Part shown: positions 14,935 to 23,166 of the stretch, piece after piece
Layout of the letters: each line of letters opens with the position of its first letter
How positions within the stretch are numbered: position 1 is the stretch's first letter
Assembly (NCBI RefSeq): GCF_023264895.1
Contig: NZ_JAHFUY010000039.1
Location: 1 to 40,208, forward strand
Reading direction: 5' to 3'
Length of the DNA: 40,208 bases
Origin: Herbiconiux sp.
GTDB taxonomy: Bacteria; Actinomycetota; Actinomycetes; Actinomycetales; Microbacteriaceae
Program-made: the position numbers and the translations under genes
The notes under the pieces: generated by a model
What the model was told of the DNA's origin: nothing
Database searches by the model: none
Seen by the model: only the letters and a program-made list of their open reading frames with translations

Positions 14935-16110
14935 ATGAGAGCACTCACCTACCAGGGCACCATGAAGGTCAGCGTCGAAGAGGTCCCGGATCCCGTGATC
15001 CAGGAGCCGACCGACGTCGTCATCCGTGTCACCTCCACCGCCATCTGCGGCTCCGACCTGCACCTCTACGACGTGCTGGGGCCGTTCCTGGACAAGGGCG
15101 ACATCCTCGGCCACGAGCCGATGGGGATCGTCGAGCAGGTCGGATCCGCGGTCACCCGGCTCCAGGTCGGCGACCGCGTCGTCATCCCGTTCGTGATCGC
15201 CTGCGGCCACTGCCACATGTGTCAGCGCGGGCTCACGACCCAGTGCGAGACCACCCAGAACCGCGACACCGGCACCGGTGCCGACCTCTACGGCTACACC
15301 GAGCTCTACGGCTCCATCCCCGGCGGCCAGGCCGAGAAGCTCCGCGTGCCGTTCGCCGACTTCAACGCCCAGAAGGTGGGCACCGAGCTGCCCGACCACC
15401 GCTACCTGTTCCTCTCCGACATCCTGCCCACCGCCTGGCAGGGCGTGCAGTACGCCGAGCTCCCGGATGACGGCGTGCTCGGCGTGATCGGGCTCGGCCC
15501 CGTCGGCCAGTTCGCCGCGCGCATCGGCCGTCACCTCGGCCATCGCGTGATCGCGGTCGACCCCGTGCCCGAGCGCCGCGCCATGGCCGAGCGCCACGGC
15601 ATCGAGACGCTCGACCTCACCGACGACGTGCTCGATCGCCTGCGCGAGCTCACCGACGGCCGTGGCCCGCACGGCATCGTCGACGCGGTCGGCATGGAGG
15701 CGCACGGCAACCCCGGTGCCGCGTTCGCGCAGTTCGCCGCGGGCCTGCTCCCGGATGCGCTCGCCAAGAAGGCGGCCACGACCGTCGGCGTCGACCGCCT
15801 CGCCGCCCTCCTGCTCGCCCTCGACGCCGTGCAGCGCGGCGGCACCGTCTCGCTCAGCGGCGTCTACGCGGGTGCGGCCGATCCGGTGCCGTTCATGACG
15901 ATGTTCGACAAGCAGCTGACCCTCCGCATGGGCCAGTGCAACGTGCACCGGTGGCGCGACGAGATCCTCCCGCTGGTGGAGGACCCCGCCGATCCACTCG
16001 GCATCGACGACCTCGTGACGCACCGCGTGCCGCTCGACCAAGCTCCCGAGATGTACGAGATCTTCAAGAAGAAGGAGGACGGCTGCATCAAGGTCGTGCT
16101 GGTGCCGTGA
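14935..16110 (+). CDS. Zinc-dependent alcohol dehydrogenase, formaldehyde-dehydrogenase-like
   Basis: Medium-chain dehydrogenase of 391 residues. Catalytic zinc ligands are Cys38 (ICGSDLH) and His60-Glu61 (GHE); the structural zinc site is Cys90, Cys93, Cys96 and Cys104. The NAD motif GLGPVG is at about 186-191. The long insert and the DMFDKQ-like FMTMFDKQLTLRMGQCNVHRW end resemble the glutathione-independent formaldehyde dehydrogenase branch, but the substrate cannot be fixed. The ATG at 14935 has GGAAGC upstream and a TAGGCC hexamer 6 nt away. It is a stand-alone gene between the GT2 gene and a convergent membrane protein. Confidence 0.9.
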   Translation: MRALTYQGTMKVSVEEVPDPVIQEPTDVVIRVTSTAICGSDLHLYDVLGPFLDKGDILGHEPMGIVEQVGSAVTRLQVGDRVVIPFVIACGHCHMCQRGLTTQCETTQNRDTGTGADLYGYTELYGSIPGGQAEKLRVPFADFNAQKVGTELPDHRYLFLSDILPTAWQGVQYAELPDDGVLGVIGLGPVGQFAARIGRHLGHRVIAVDPVPERRAMAERHGIETLDLTDDVLDRLRELTDGRGPHGIVDAVGMEAHGNPGAAFAQFAAGLLPDALAKKAATTVGVDRLAALLLALDAVQRGGTVSLSGVYAGAADPVPFMTMFDKQLTLRMGQCNVHRWRDEILPLVEDPADPLGIDDLVTHRVPLDQAPEMYEIFKKKEDGCIKVVLVP

Positions 16111-16126
16111 GGCCCTCCTCCGATCC

Positions 16127-16753
16127 TCAGTACGCGGCGGCGAAGACCAGCGGGTAGAGGATGGTGCCGAGCACGCCCACGAGCGTGGCGGCACCGAGGG
16201 CGATCCCCGCGCCGGCGAGTGCCCGGCCGGGGCCCGCCTTGGCGAGGGCGAGCAGTCCGAGCACGAGGGCTCCGATGCCGAGCAGCGCCTGCAGCACCGT
16301 CTGCACGAGGCTGACCGCGCCGTAGGCGTCGGAGCTCGCACTCGCGATCATGCCGGCCTGCACGAAGATGAAGATGAGGCCCAGCAGGGACGGCAGGGCA
16401 CCGAGGATCACGGACGCGAGGGCGAGCGGGTTGCGCCAGGCTCCCTGCGGGTGGCCGCCCTGGTGCTCGGTGCCCCGGCCGTCCGTTCCCGGGGTGGGCC
16501 CGTAGCCCGGGTGGCGCGGAGCCTCCTGCTTCGGGGGCTGCCCGTAGCCCGGGTGCGCACCCGGCTGCTGCGGTGGCTGGTAGGCGGGCTGCTGCGGCTG
16601 GTACTGGGGCGGCTGGTACTGCGGCTGCTGCGGGGGCTGGTACTGCGGAGGCTGGTGCTGCTGCGGCGGCTGCTGGTACTGGGGTGGCTGGGGCGGCTGC
16701 CCGGAACGGGGCGGCTCGGGCGGCTGGAACGGGGGCTGCTGGCTCATGGTCAT
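16127..16753 (-). CDS. Pro/Gln-rich membrane protein with DUF4190-like C-terminus
   Basis: A 208-residue protein. Residues 1-105 are a disordered cytoplasmic stretch of PPQYQ- and QPP-type repeats ending in QGGHPQGAWRN, followed by two or three hydrophobic segments (LALASVILGALPSLLGLIFI, VLQALLGIGALVLGLLAL, AGAGIALGAATLVGVLGTIL) as in DUF4190-type actinobacterial proteins. Function unknown. The ATG at 16753 overlaps the EamA stop (ATGA), so it was chosen over ATG 16747 and the two genes are translationally coupled. Confidence 0.82.
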   Translation of the reverse strand: MTMSQQPPFQPPEPPRSGQPPQPPQYQQPPQQHQPPQYQPPQQPQYQPPQYQPQQPAYQPPQQPGAHPGYGQPPKQEAPRHPGYGPTPGTDGRGTEHQGGHPQGAWRNPLALASVILGALPSLLGLIFIFVQAGMIASASSDAYGAVSLVQTVLQALLGIGALVLGLLALAKAGPGRALAGAGIALGAATLVGVLGTILYPLVFAAAY

Positions 16754-17790
16754 CCGATCGACGAGTGATGTGCAGGCTTCGTGCCCGCCTCCTCCATGCC
16801 TACCCCACCTGGCGCCGGCAGGGGAGGCGGCACCGCCTCCCGCTGCAGCTTGACGAACACCACGCCGCCCACGATGAGCGCTCCGCCGAGCGCCTGCACG
16901 AGCGTGGGCACCTCACCGAGCAGCAGCCAGGCGAAGAGCACCGCGAACAGCACCTCGACGAGCCCCACGAACGAGGCCACGCGCGATCCGAGCCGAGCGG
17001 CGCCCAGGATGCCGGTGAGGTAGGCGAAGGCGGTGGCGATCACGACCACGACGCCCATCGGCACGATCCAGGAGACCTCGCCCACGAGGGGCATGACCAC
17101 GTCGTCGAACGACATGGTGAAGGGGAGCAGCCCGGTGAGCCCGATCAGTCCGAGGGCCAGCCCGCCCACCAGGAGACCGGCGCAGACGAGCGCCACGGGC
17201 GGGAGGTCGCCGCTCGGCCGCGCCGAGATGAGGTAGTAGCCCGCGAGGCAGACGGCCGCACCGAGGGCGAACAGCACCCCGAGCCCGTCGAGCCCGCCGG
17301 CGCCGGCCGGGTCGATCACGAGCACGAGCCCGCCGATGCTCAGCAGGGCGCCCACGATCGTGAGCATGGCGGGCGGGATGCGCGTGCGCCCCCAGGCGAG
17401 GAGCACCAGCAGCACCGGGGCCGAGTACTCGATCAGCAGGGCGATGCTCACGGGCATCCGCTCGATGGCCGCGAAGTAGAACACCTGCGCCCCCACGACG
17501 GCGACGATGCCGTAGAGCAGCACGAGCCTCCAGGCCGCGAACAGGGTGCGGTAGCGACCTCGGAGCGCCCAGAGCGCCGGGGCGAGCAGCACGAGCCCGC
17601 CGCCGAGCGCGCGCACGGTGACCGCGGCGACGGGCGACCAGCCGGCCTCGAGCAAGGGCTTCACGAAGGGGCCGCTCATGCCGAAGGCCGCCGCCGCCGC
17701 GAGGGCGAGCACGAGGCCGGCACCGCGACGATGTGCGAGCGGGGCGCTCCGCCGGAGATCGTGGGGGGAATGCTGCGTGATGTCGCTCAT
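16750..17790 (-). CDS. EamA/DMT-family transporter
   Basis: A 346-residue inner-membrane protein with about ten hydrophobic helices arranged as two EamA halves (about residues 25-160 and 170-320; LVLALAAAAAFGMSGPFVKP and GLGVLFALGAAVCLAGYYLI start each half). Such transporters export metabolites or drugs; the cargo is unknown. It is divergent from a CGNR zinc-finger regulator, a pairing seen repeatedly in actinobacteria, and is probably controlled by it. The tail is hydrophilic and the following DUF4190-like gene overlaps by 4 bp. Confidence 0.92.
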   Translation of the reverse strand: MSDITQHSPHDLRRSAPLAHRRGAGLVLALAAAAAFGMSGPFVKPLLEAGWSPVAAVTVRALGGGLVLLAPALWALRGRYRTLFAAWRLVLLYGIVAVVGAQVFYFAAIERMPVSIALLIEYSAPVLLVLLAWGRTRIPPAMLTIVGALLSIGGLVLVIDPAGAGGLDGLGVLFALGAAVCLAGYYLISARPSGDLPPVALVCAGLLVGGLALGLIGLTGLLPFTMSFDDVVMPLVGEVSWIVPMGVVVVIATAFAYLTGILGAARLGSRVASFVGLVEVLFAVLFAWLLLGEVPTLVQALGGALIVGGVVFVKLQREAVPPPLPAPGGVGMEEAGTKPAHHSSIG

Positions 17791-17797
17791 GCTCGCC

Positions 17798-17856
17798 TGT
17801 CAGGAGTCAAAGTGGGTACGCTAGTGACACTAATCGCGGCCCATGTCAGGAGTCAA
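17798..17856. promoter_or_regulatory. Divergent EamA/CGNR control region with repeat and palindrome
   Basis: The 13-bp direct repeat TGTCAGGAGTCAA occurs at 17798-17810 and 17844-17856 (46 bp apart), the second copy overlapping codons 1-5 of the CGNR gene. Between them lies the palindrome TAGTG-A-CACTA (17822-17832). This compact arrangement in a 52-bp gap suits autorepression plus control of the transporter. Confidence 0.5.
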
Positions 17857-18415
17857 CATCCTTTTCGCCTATGACACCGAAGCGACCCTCGCGTTCGCCA
17901 CCGCCCTCGTGAACACCGAGGCGGCGGTCTCCGGCTCGCGCGACGACGAACTCTCCTCCCGCGCCCAGCTCGTCGCGCTGCTCGACGAGAACGACTACTC
18001 CGGCCGCCGCGACGGCGACGACGCCGAGCTCGACGAGGTGCGGACCCTCCGCCCCGAGCTCCGGCGCTTCTGGGAGGTCGAGCGCGACGAGGCGGTCGAG
18101 CTCGTCAACGCCATCCTGCGCGACGCCCACGCCCTGCCGCAGCTCGTGCGCCACGGCGACTGGGACTGGCACCTGCACGCCACCGACGCCGAGGCGCCGC
18201 TCGCGACCCGGATGCGCGTGGAGGTCGCCATGGCGTTCATCGACGTCATCCGCAGCGACGACTTCGACCGCCTGCGCACGTGCGCCGCCGACGACTGCGA
18301 CGCGGTGCTGGTCGACCTCTCGCGCAACCGCTCGAAGCGCTACTGCGACGTGGGGAACTGCGGCAACCGGATGAACGTCAACGCGTACCGCGCGCGCCGC
18401 TCGGCCGGGGCCTGA
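17843..18415 (+). CDS. CGNR zinc-finger transcriptional regulator
   Basis: A 190-residue protein with the N-terminal ABATE-type stress-sensing domain (FAYDTEATLAFATALVNT) and a C-terminal zinc finger: CAADDCDAVLVDLSRNRSKRYC then GNCGNRMNVNAYRARR, the CGNR motif included. It is a stand-alone regulator divergent from an EamA transporter and probably represses it and itself. ATG 17843 overlaps one copy of the 13-bp repeat. The stop codon lies within a 15-bp tandem array that continues into the intergenic space. Confidence 0.92.
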   Translation: MSGVNILFAYDTEATLAFATALVNTEAAVSGSRDDELSSRAQLVALLDENDYSGRRDGDDAELDEVRTLRPELRRFWEVERDEAVELVNAILRDAHALPQLVRHGDWDWHLHATDAEAPLATRMRVEVAMAFIDVIRSDDFDRLRTCAADDCDAVLVDLSRNRSKRYCDVGNCGNRMNVNAYRARRSAGA

Positions 18416-18466
18416 GGCGTAGGGGCCTGAGCCGTAGAGGCCTGAGGCGCAGAGGCCCGAGCCCCG
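18407..18466 (+). repeat. Four 15-bp units across the CGNR stop codon
   Basis: Four units of the type GGGGCCTGAGGCGTA at 18407, 18422, 18437 and 18452. The first carries the TGA stop of the CGNR gene, so the array copies the last coding bases and stop into the space before the convergent DUF1697 gene. Confidence 0.85.
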
Positions 18467-18471
18467 GCGCG

Positions 18472-19017
18472 CTAGAGCAGCTTCCGCAGCGTGCGGAGGT
18501 TGCGCGTGGTGATGGTCGCCTTGAAGCGGGGCTTCGCGAGGAACTTCGCGAGCGCCGTCTCGGTGCTCGAGCCCTTCGGCGTCTCCCAGTAGAAGACGCC
18601 GTCTCCGGGCACCCCGCGTTCGCCCGCCGAGGTGGAAGCGGAACCCGCTCCGGCCGAGAACTCCGTGATCTCGTCGAGAGCATCCGGCGTGGAGGCGAAC
18701 AGCACGTAGGGCTGCACGCCGTCGGTCTCCTCGAACGGGTACGCGTCGACGATGCCGGCGAGCTCCGCGTGGTCGACGAGCACGATCCAGGCGTCGTAGC
18801 CGAAGCGCTCGCCGAGGCCCTTCTCGATGGTCGCCTTGAGGTGCGCGTGCGCCGCGGCCGAGGCTGGCTCCGAAGTTGAGAACAGCACGTTGCCCGAGGC
18901 GAGCACGGTCTTCACGTCGTCGAAGCCGAGCGAGCGGAAGAGCTCGGCCAGCTCGGCGCTCTTCACGGTGATGCCACCGACGTTCACTCCGCGCAGGAGC
19001 GCCGCATACTTCGCCAT
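18472..19017 (-). CDS. DUF1697 family protein
   Basis: A 181-residue cytoplasmic protein with the family opening YAALLRGVNVGGITVKSAEL and the VLASGNVLFST segment. DUF1697 proteins have a ferredoxin-like double fold and no settled function. ATG 19017 lies exactly 6 nt after TAGCTT (19029-19024), so translation may be leaderless; the bases GGGCGC before ATG are identical to those before the winged-helix gene at 31133. The gene converges on the CGNR regulator. Confidence 0.9.
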   Translation of the reverse strand: MAKYAALLRGVNVGGITVKSAELAELFRSLGFDDVKTVLASGNVLFSTSEPASAAAHAHLKATIEKGLGERFGYDAWIVLVDHAELAGIVDAYPFEETDGVQPYVLFASTPDALDEITEFSAGAGSASTSAGERGVPGDGVFYWETPKGSSTETALAKFLAKPRFKATITTRNLRTLRKLL

Positions 19018-19047
19018 GCGCCCAAGCTACCGCGGGCCGGCCGTCGC

Positions 19048-19084
19048 GGAGAAGCGCCGGAGAAGCGCCGGAGAAGGGCCGGAG
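19048..19084 (+). repeat. 11-bp tandem repeat between DUF1697 and GNAT genes
   Basis: Three full and one partial copies of GGAGAAGCGCC lie in the short gap between the start region of DUF1697 and the end of the GNAT gene. Confidence 0.75.
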
Positions 19085-19086
19085 CG

Positions 19087-19761
19087 TCAGCGGTGCAGCA
19101 CGAGCACCGACTCCGGCGAGCCGTGCCTGGCCTTCGCGAGCTCGGTGAACCCGAGCCGCTTGGCGAGGGCGACCGAGCGCGTGTTGCGCGCATCCGTGAC
19201 GGCGGTGACCGTGCGGGCGCCGACGGTCTCGAAGGCGAACCCGAGGATGCCCTCCGCGGCCTCGGTCGCGATTCCCCGGCCGCTGTGGGACGGATGCATG
19301 ACCCAGCCGATCTCGACCTCGCGCGTCTCGCGGGCGACCGTGCGCAGGTGCAGCGAGACGTCGCCGATCACGTGCCCTTCCCGCTCCACGGCGAGGGCGA
19401 GGAAGTCGTCGGCCTGCCAGAGCCGCGTGTGCCTGGTGCGGTCGCGGAGGTGCCGGAACGAGGCCTTGCGGTCGCGCTCCGGCCACGGCAGGAACTGCGA
19501 GACCGAGGGCTCGGACTGCAGGTCGTACCAGTCGGCGGCGTCGCCCAGCCGGTGGGGGCGGAGCAGCAGGCGGTCGGTCGTGAGGTGGGGAGCGTCGAAC
19601 GGGGTCTCGGTGCGCGGCCCGCGCACGAACCGGGGGCGCCGGATGCCCGCCGAGGCCAGAGCGTCCTTCACCCGGGTGCGCAGCGGGATCGCGGCGGGGC
19701 CGGAGCGGGTCGTCGTGTGCGCCCAGAGTGATCCGTAGCCGAGTGCCTTGATCTGCGTCAT
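19087..19761 (-). CDS. GNAT-family N-acetyltransferase, RimJ/RimL-like
   Basis: A 224-residue protein: an unusual basic N-terminal 50 residues, then the RimJ/RimL opening LTTDRLLLRPHRLGDAADWY, the IGWVMHPSHSGRGIATEA acetyl-CoA site and NTRSVALAKRLGF. Acts on protein N-termini or on small amines; substrate unknown. The ATG at 19761 lies 6 nt after TAACGT (19773-19768), and the usual start for the family would be near residue 53, so the long N-terminal extension may be real if the transcript is leaderless, or may signal a misplaced start. Confidence 0.88.
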   Translation of the reverse strand: MTQIKALGYGSLWAHTTTRSGPAAIPLRTRVKDALASAGIRRPRFVRGPRTETPFDAPHLTTDRLLLRPHRLGDAADWYDLQSEPSVSQFLPWPERDRKASFRHLRDRTRHTRLWQADDFLALAVEREGHVIGDVSLHLRTVARETREVEIGWVMHPSHSGRGIATEAAEGILGFAFETVGARTVTAVTDARNTRSVALAKRLGFTELAKARHGSPESVLVLHR

Positions 19762-19870
19762 GGGGAGACGTTATGCAACCGAGACAGGAGGGCTGTGTGG
19801 AAAGATTTGAGGTCTCTATGAATCGGTCCGGAGGCCTGGAGACGACCGCACGCCGCCTCGACAATGGAGC

Positions 19871-20650
19871 GTGACGAATTCACCGATCTCCGACGAACTC
19901 GTCTCGTCGGGGCGCCGGCGGGCCGTGCTCGCCAAGCTGCCCCGCCTCTACCGCGCCGACGGCTCGCCCATCCGGGTGCTGCTCGTCGATGACGAGGTCG
20001 TGCTCACGAGTCTCGTGAGTCTCGCGCTGGCCTACGAGGGCTGGACGGTCGACATCGCCCACGACGGCACGACCGCCCTGCAGAAGTACCGCGACGAGCG
20101 GCCCGACGTGGTGGTGCTCGACATCATGCTGCCGGACACCGACGGCATCACCCTGCTCAAGCAGCTGCGCGACGTGGAGCAGTCCTCGCCCACCCTCTTC
20201 CTGACCGCGCGCGACTCGGTCGACGACCGCATCATCGGCCTCACCGCCGGCGGCGACGACTACATGACCAAGCCCTTCAGCCTCGAGGAGCTCGTGGCAC
20301 GCCTCCGGGGGCTCCTCCGCCGCTCGATCATGACGGTGTCGGATGAGGACTCCCGCATCGTGGTGGGCGACCTGCTGCTCGACGAGACGAGCTACGAGGT
20401 CAACCGCGGCGGCGACCCGATCCAGCTCACCACGACCGAGTTCGAGCTGCTTCGCTACTTCATGCGGAACCCCCGCCGGGTGCTCTCGCGGGCGCAGATC
20501 CTCGACCGGGTGTGGAACTACGACTTCGCGGGCAAGGCCTCGATCGTCGACCTCTACGTCTCCTACCTGCGCAAGAAGATCGACGCCGACCGGCCCTCGA
20601 TGATCCACACCGTCCGCGGCGTCGGCTACGTGCTGCGGCCCGCCGAGTGA
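19871..20650 (+). CDS. OmpR/PhoB-family response regulator
   Basis: A 259-residue regulator with receiver domain at about 34-150 (acidic pair DDE, phospho-Asp84 in VVLDIMLPD, Lys134 in MTKPF) and an OmpR winged helix at about 165-255 (LTTTEFELLRYFMRNPRRVL, then SYLRKKID). It activates or represses promoters once phosphorylated by the histidine kinase encoded 40 bp downstream. The GTG start has GGAG too close, so the true start is less certain; the conserved part begins near LPRLYRADGSPIRVL. Signal unknown. Confidence 0.93.
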   Translation: MTNSPISDELVSSGRRRAVLAKLPRLYRADGSPIRVLLVDDEVVLTSLVSLALAYEGWTVDIAHDGTTALQKYRDERPDVVVLDIMLPDTDGITLLKQLRDVEQSSPTLFLTARDSVDDRIIGLTAGGDDYMTKPFSLEELVARLRGLLRRSIMTVSDEDSRIVVGDLLLDETSYEVNRGGDPIQLTTTEFELLRYFMRNPRRVLSRAQILDRVWNYDFAGKASIVDLYVSYLRKKIDADRPSMIHTVRGVGYVLRPAE

Positions 20651-20690
20651 GCGCGTCGACAGGCGCGCCCGCGCGCTGCGGAGTCACAGC

Positions 20691-22259
20691 GTGACCGCCG
20701 CGAACGGGCGGCGCGGCACCGTCTCGGCGCGCCGGCGCCCCTGGACTCTCCGCAGCCGCCTCGTGGTCGGAACCGCCGGCCTCGTCGCGGTCGTGCTCCT
20801 CACGGTGGGCATCGTGAGCATCGTCACGCTCAACACCTCCATCACGCGCGTGGTCGACACCCAGCTCCGAGGTTCGATGTCGGCGCTCAGCTACTCGGTC
20901 GAGAAGTTCCACTACGGGCACTCCCCGTCGGGGCAGATCTACCCCCACAAGCCGCTCACGGAGTTCACCGGCCACGGCCCGGGCGCGATCATCGCCACGG
21001 CCGAGGACGGCGTCATCACCGACTCCGCCCGCTTCTCCGACTCCGACGCCGCTTCGCTCCCGGCCGCCGCTGTCGCGCAGCTCGAGCGGAGCGCGCTCAC
21101 GCCGGGCACGCAGGAGTCGATCGTGCTCGACGGGTTCGGCCACTACCGCTTCAGCACCGAGACCGACAGCGAGGGCAACCTCCTCATCGCCGGCGTCTCG
21201 CTCGCTGCGGCCGACGAGGCCGTGCTGCAGGAGACGATCGTCATGGTCGTCCTGGCCCTGATCGCCCTCGCCATCATCGTGGTGGGCGTGATCGTGGTGG
21301 TGCGGCTCGCACTCCGCCCCCTCGGCCGCGTGGTCGGCACGGCCGTCGAGGTCACGAACCTGCCGCTGGACCGCGGCGAGGTCGAGATCCTGACCCGCGT
21401 CGGCGAGGCCGACACCGACCCCCGCACCGAGGTGGGCAAGGTGGGGGAGGCCCTCAACCGGCTGATCTCCCACGTCGACGAGGCGCTCGCCGTGCGCGCG
21501 GCCACCGACAAGCGGATGCGCCGCTTCGTCACCGACGCGAGCCACGAGCTCCGCACGCCGCTGGCCGCCATCCAGGGCTACGCCGAGCTGACCCGCCAGG
21601 AGAACGCCGAGCTCCCCGACATCACGGAGTACTCGCTGGCCCGGATCGAGTCCGAGGCCAAGCGCATGAACTCGCTCGTGAGCGACCTCCTGCTGTTGGC
21701 ACGTCTCGACGAGGGCCAGGATCTGCACCTCGACCAGGTCGACCTCGGCGAGATCGTGGTGAACGCGGTGAGCGACGCGAAGGCGTCGTCGTCGGGCCAT
21801 ATCTGGCTGCACGTCGTCCCGGATGCCGCGGCGCTCGTCACGGGCGACCGCGAGCGCCTGCACCAGGTGGTGCTCAATCTGCTCTCGAACGCGGCGCTGC
21901 ACACGCCGGAGGGCACGACCGTGACCGCCGGCATCCGCTTCGCCGAGCACGACGGCACGCCCGGCATCGAGCTCTCGGTGAGCGACAACGGGCCCGGCAT
22001 CGATCCCGAGCTCGTGCCCGAGCTCTTCGAGCGGTTCGCCCGTGGCGACTCCTCGCGCTCGCGCCGCTCCGGCAGCACGGGCCTGGGGCTCGCGATCGTG
22101 GCGTCGATCGTCGAGGCGCACGACGGCTCCATCGAGGTCGCGTCGACGCCCGCGGGCACCACGTTCACGCTGTGGTTCACCCGGGTGGCCGGAGCCACGG
22201 CGGGCCCGCTCGGCGAGCGGCCCGGGGCGCAGACGAGGCCCACGACCGCGATCTCCTGA
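20691..22259 (+). CDS. Membrane sensor histidine kinase
   Basis: A 522-residue kinase: transmembrane helix at about 24-50, a periplasmic sensor of about 130 residues, a second helix at about 181-206, a HAMP linker, then HisKA with the phospho-acceptor His285 in TDASHELRTPL, and a HATPase domain with N box (NLLSNAALHTP), G1 box (DNGPGIDP) and G2 box (GSTGLGLAIV). It phosphorylates the OmpR-type regulator upstream. The extracytoplasmic sensor has no recognised ligand-binding fold. GTG 20691 is the first start after the regulator stop. Confidence 0.94.
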   Translation: MTAANGRRGTVSARRRPWTLRSRLVVGTAGLVAVVLLTVGIVSIVTLNTSITRVVDTQLRGSMSALSYSVEKFHYGHSPSGQIYPHKPLTEFTGHGPGAIIATAEDGVITDSARFSDSDAASLPAAAVAQLERSALTPGTQESIVLDGFGHYRFSTETDSEGNLLIAGVSLAAADEAVLQETIVMVVLALIALAIIVVGVIVVVRLALRPLGRVVGTAVEVTNLPLDRGEVEILTRVGEADTDPRTEVGKVGEALNRLISHVDEALAVRAATDKRMRRFVTDASHELRTPLAAIQGYAELTRQENAELPDITEYSLARIESEAKRMNSLVSDLLLLARLDEGQDLHLDQVDLGEIVVNAVSDAKASSSGHIWLHVVPDAAALVTGDRERLHQVVLNLLSNAALHTPEGTTVTAGIRFAEHDGTPGIELSVSDNGPGIDPELVPELFERFARGDSSRSRRSGSTGLGLAIVASIVEAHDGSIEVASTPAGTTFTLWFTRVAGATAGPLGERPGAQTRPTTAIS

Positions 22260-22278
22260 GCAGGCGGCGCCGCCGGTC

Positions 22279-23079
22279 TCAGCGCATCCGGAGGTGCACG
22301 ATCCGCAGCACGACCGTGGCCACGACCAGTGCCGAGGCGGCGATGACGGCCGCGACCGCCACGGGAGGCGAGAGCAGCTCGCCGGTCAGGCGCGACACGG
22401 CGACCCAGGCGAGCCCCCAGGCCAGCGACGCCGTGGGGGCCAGACGGCCGCGATCCCAGGCGGCCAGGGCGATGCCGAGCGCGGCGGTCACCACGACGAT
22501 CGCCACGCCCCAGACCTCGGGAGCCGCTCCGAAGCCGTCGAACCCCGCGGCCGTCAGAGCGGCGGTGATGTTGGCGGCGGTGGCCACCGAGACCCAGCCG
22601 AGGTAGAGCCCGACGGTGCCGTCGACCACGATCGACTCCACCACGCCCTGGCCGTCGCGGCGGGTGCGCACCACACGCACGAACGTGAACAGCAGCGCCG
22701 CGAGCAGCACGACGATCACCACGACGCTGAGAGCCAGGAGTCCGGCCTGCACGCTCAGGATCCAGGCGGCGTTCAGGAGCAGTGTCGCGGCGATCGGATA
22801 GCCGAGCGCGCGCTGCCGCGGTGACGACGTCTGGCGGGGGAGGAACTGCCAGATCGCGTACGCGATCAGGCCGAGGTAGATCACCGACCAGATCGAGAAG
22901 GCGGGACCGGCCGGGGCGAGCTGCGTCGAGTCCGCGCTGAGCGCCCCGCCCGCCGCATCCTGGATCGGGGTGCCGCCGGCGGCGCCCGACCCGATGAAGC
23001 TGCCCACGATGGCGAGCACCGCACTCACGGCGACGACGCTCTGCCGGATGCGATCCGAGGTCCTGTTTTCGCTAATCAC
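22279..23079 (-). CDS. TspO/MBR-like membrane protein
   Basis: A 266-residue polytopic protein with about seven hydrophobic segments (SVVAVSAVLAIVGSFIG, FSIWSVIYLGLIAYAIWQFL, LNAAWILSVQAGLLAL, and others). FSIWSVIYLGLIAYAIWQ and LLNAAWILSVQ resemble the tryptophan-rich TspO family, though the protein is longer than the usual 160. Function unclear; TspO proteins bind porphyrins. The start is a GTG at 23079 with AAGG just upstream. It is divergent from the YhgE-like gene. Confidence 0.75.
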   Translation of the reverse strand: MISENRTSDRIRQSVVAVSAVLAIVGSFIGSGAAGGTPIQDAAGGALSADSTQLAPAGPAFSIWSVIYLGLIAYAIWQFLPRQTSSPRQRALGYPIAATLLLNAAWILSVQAGLLALSVVVIVVLLAALLFTFVRVVRTRRDGQGVVESIVVDGTVGLYLGWVSVATAANITAALTAAGFDGFGAAPEVWGVAIVVVTAALGIALAAWDRGRLAPTASLAWGLAWVAVSRLTGELLSPPVAVAAVIAASALVVATVVLRIVHLRMR

Positions 23080-23110
23080 CTTAACTACTTTGCCACCGAA
23101 CGGGCTTCAC

Positions 23111-23136
23111 CGCTCGGAACCGCTCGGAACCGCTCG
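23111..23136 (+). repeat. 10-bp tandem repeat upstream of the YhgE-like gene
   Basis: CGCTCGGAAC is repeated twice, then partly again, in the 87-bp divergent gap. It is just upstream of a TAACGT hexamer (23154-23159). Confidence 0.7.
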
Positions 23137-23166
23137 CGGCGGCCGCGGGGCGCTAACGTGTCTGCC

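Noticed and set aside
16573..16747. Pro/Gln-rich region as a recent repeat expansion like the others
   Set aside because: Pro/Gln-rich N-termini are usual for actinobacterial DUF4190-type membrane proteins, so it is not counted among the unusual inserts.
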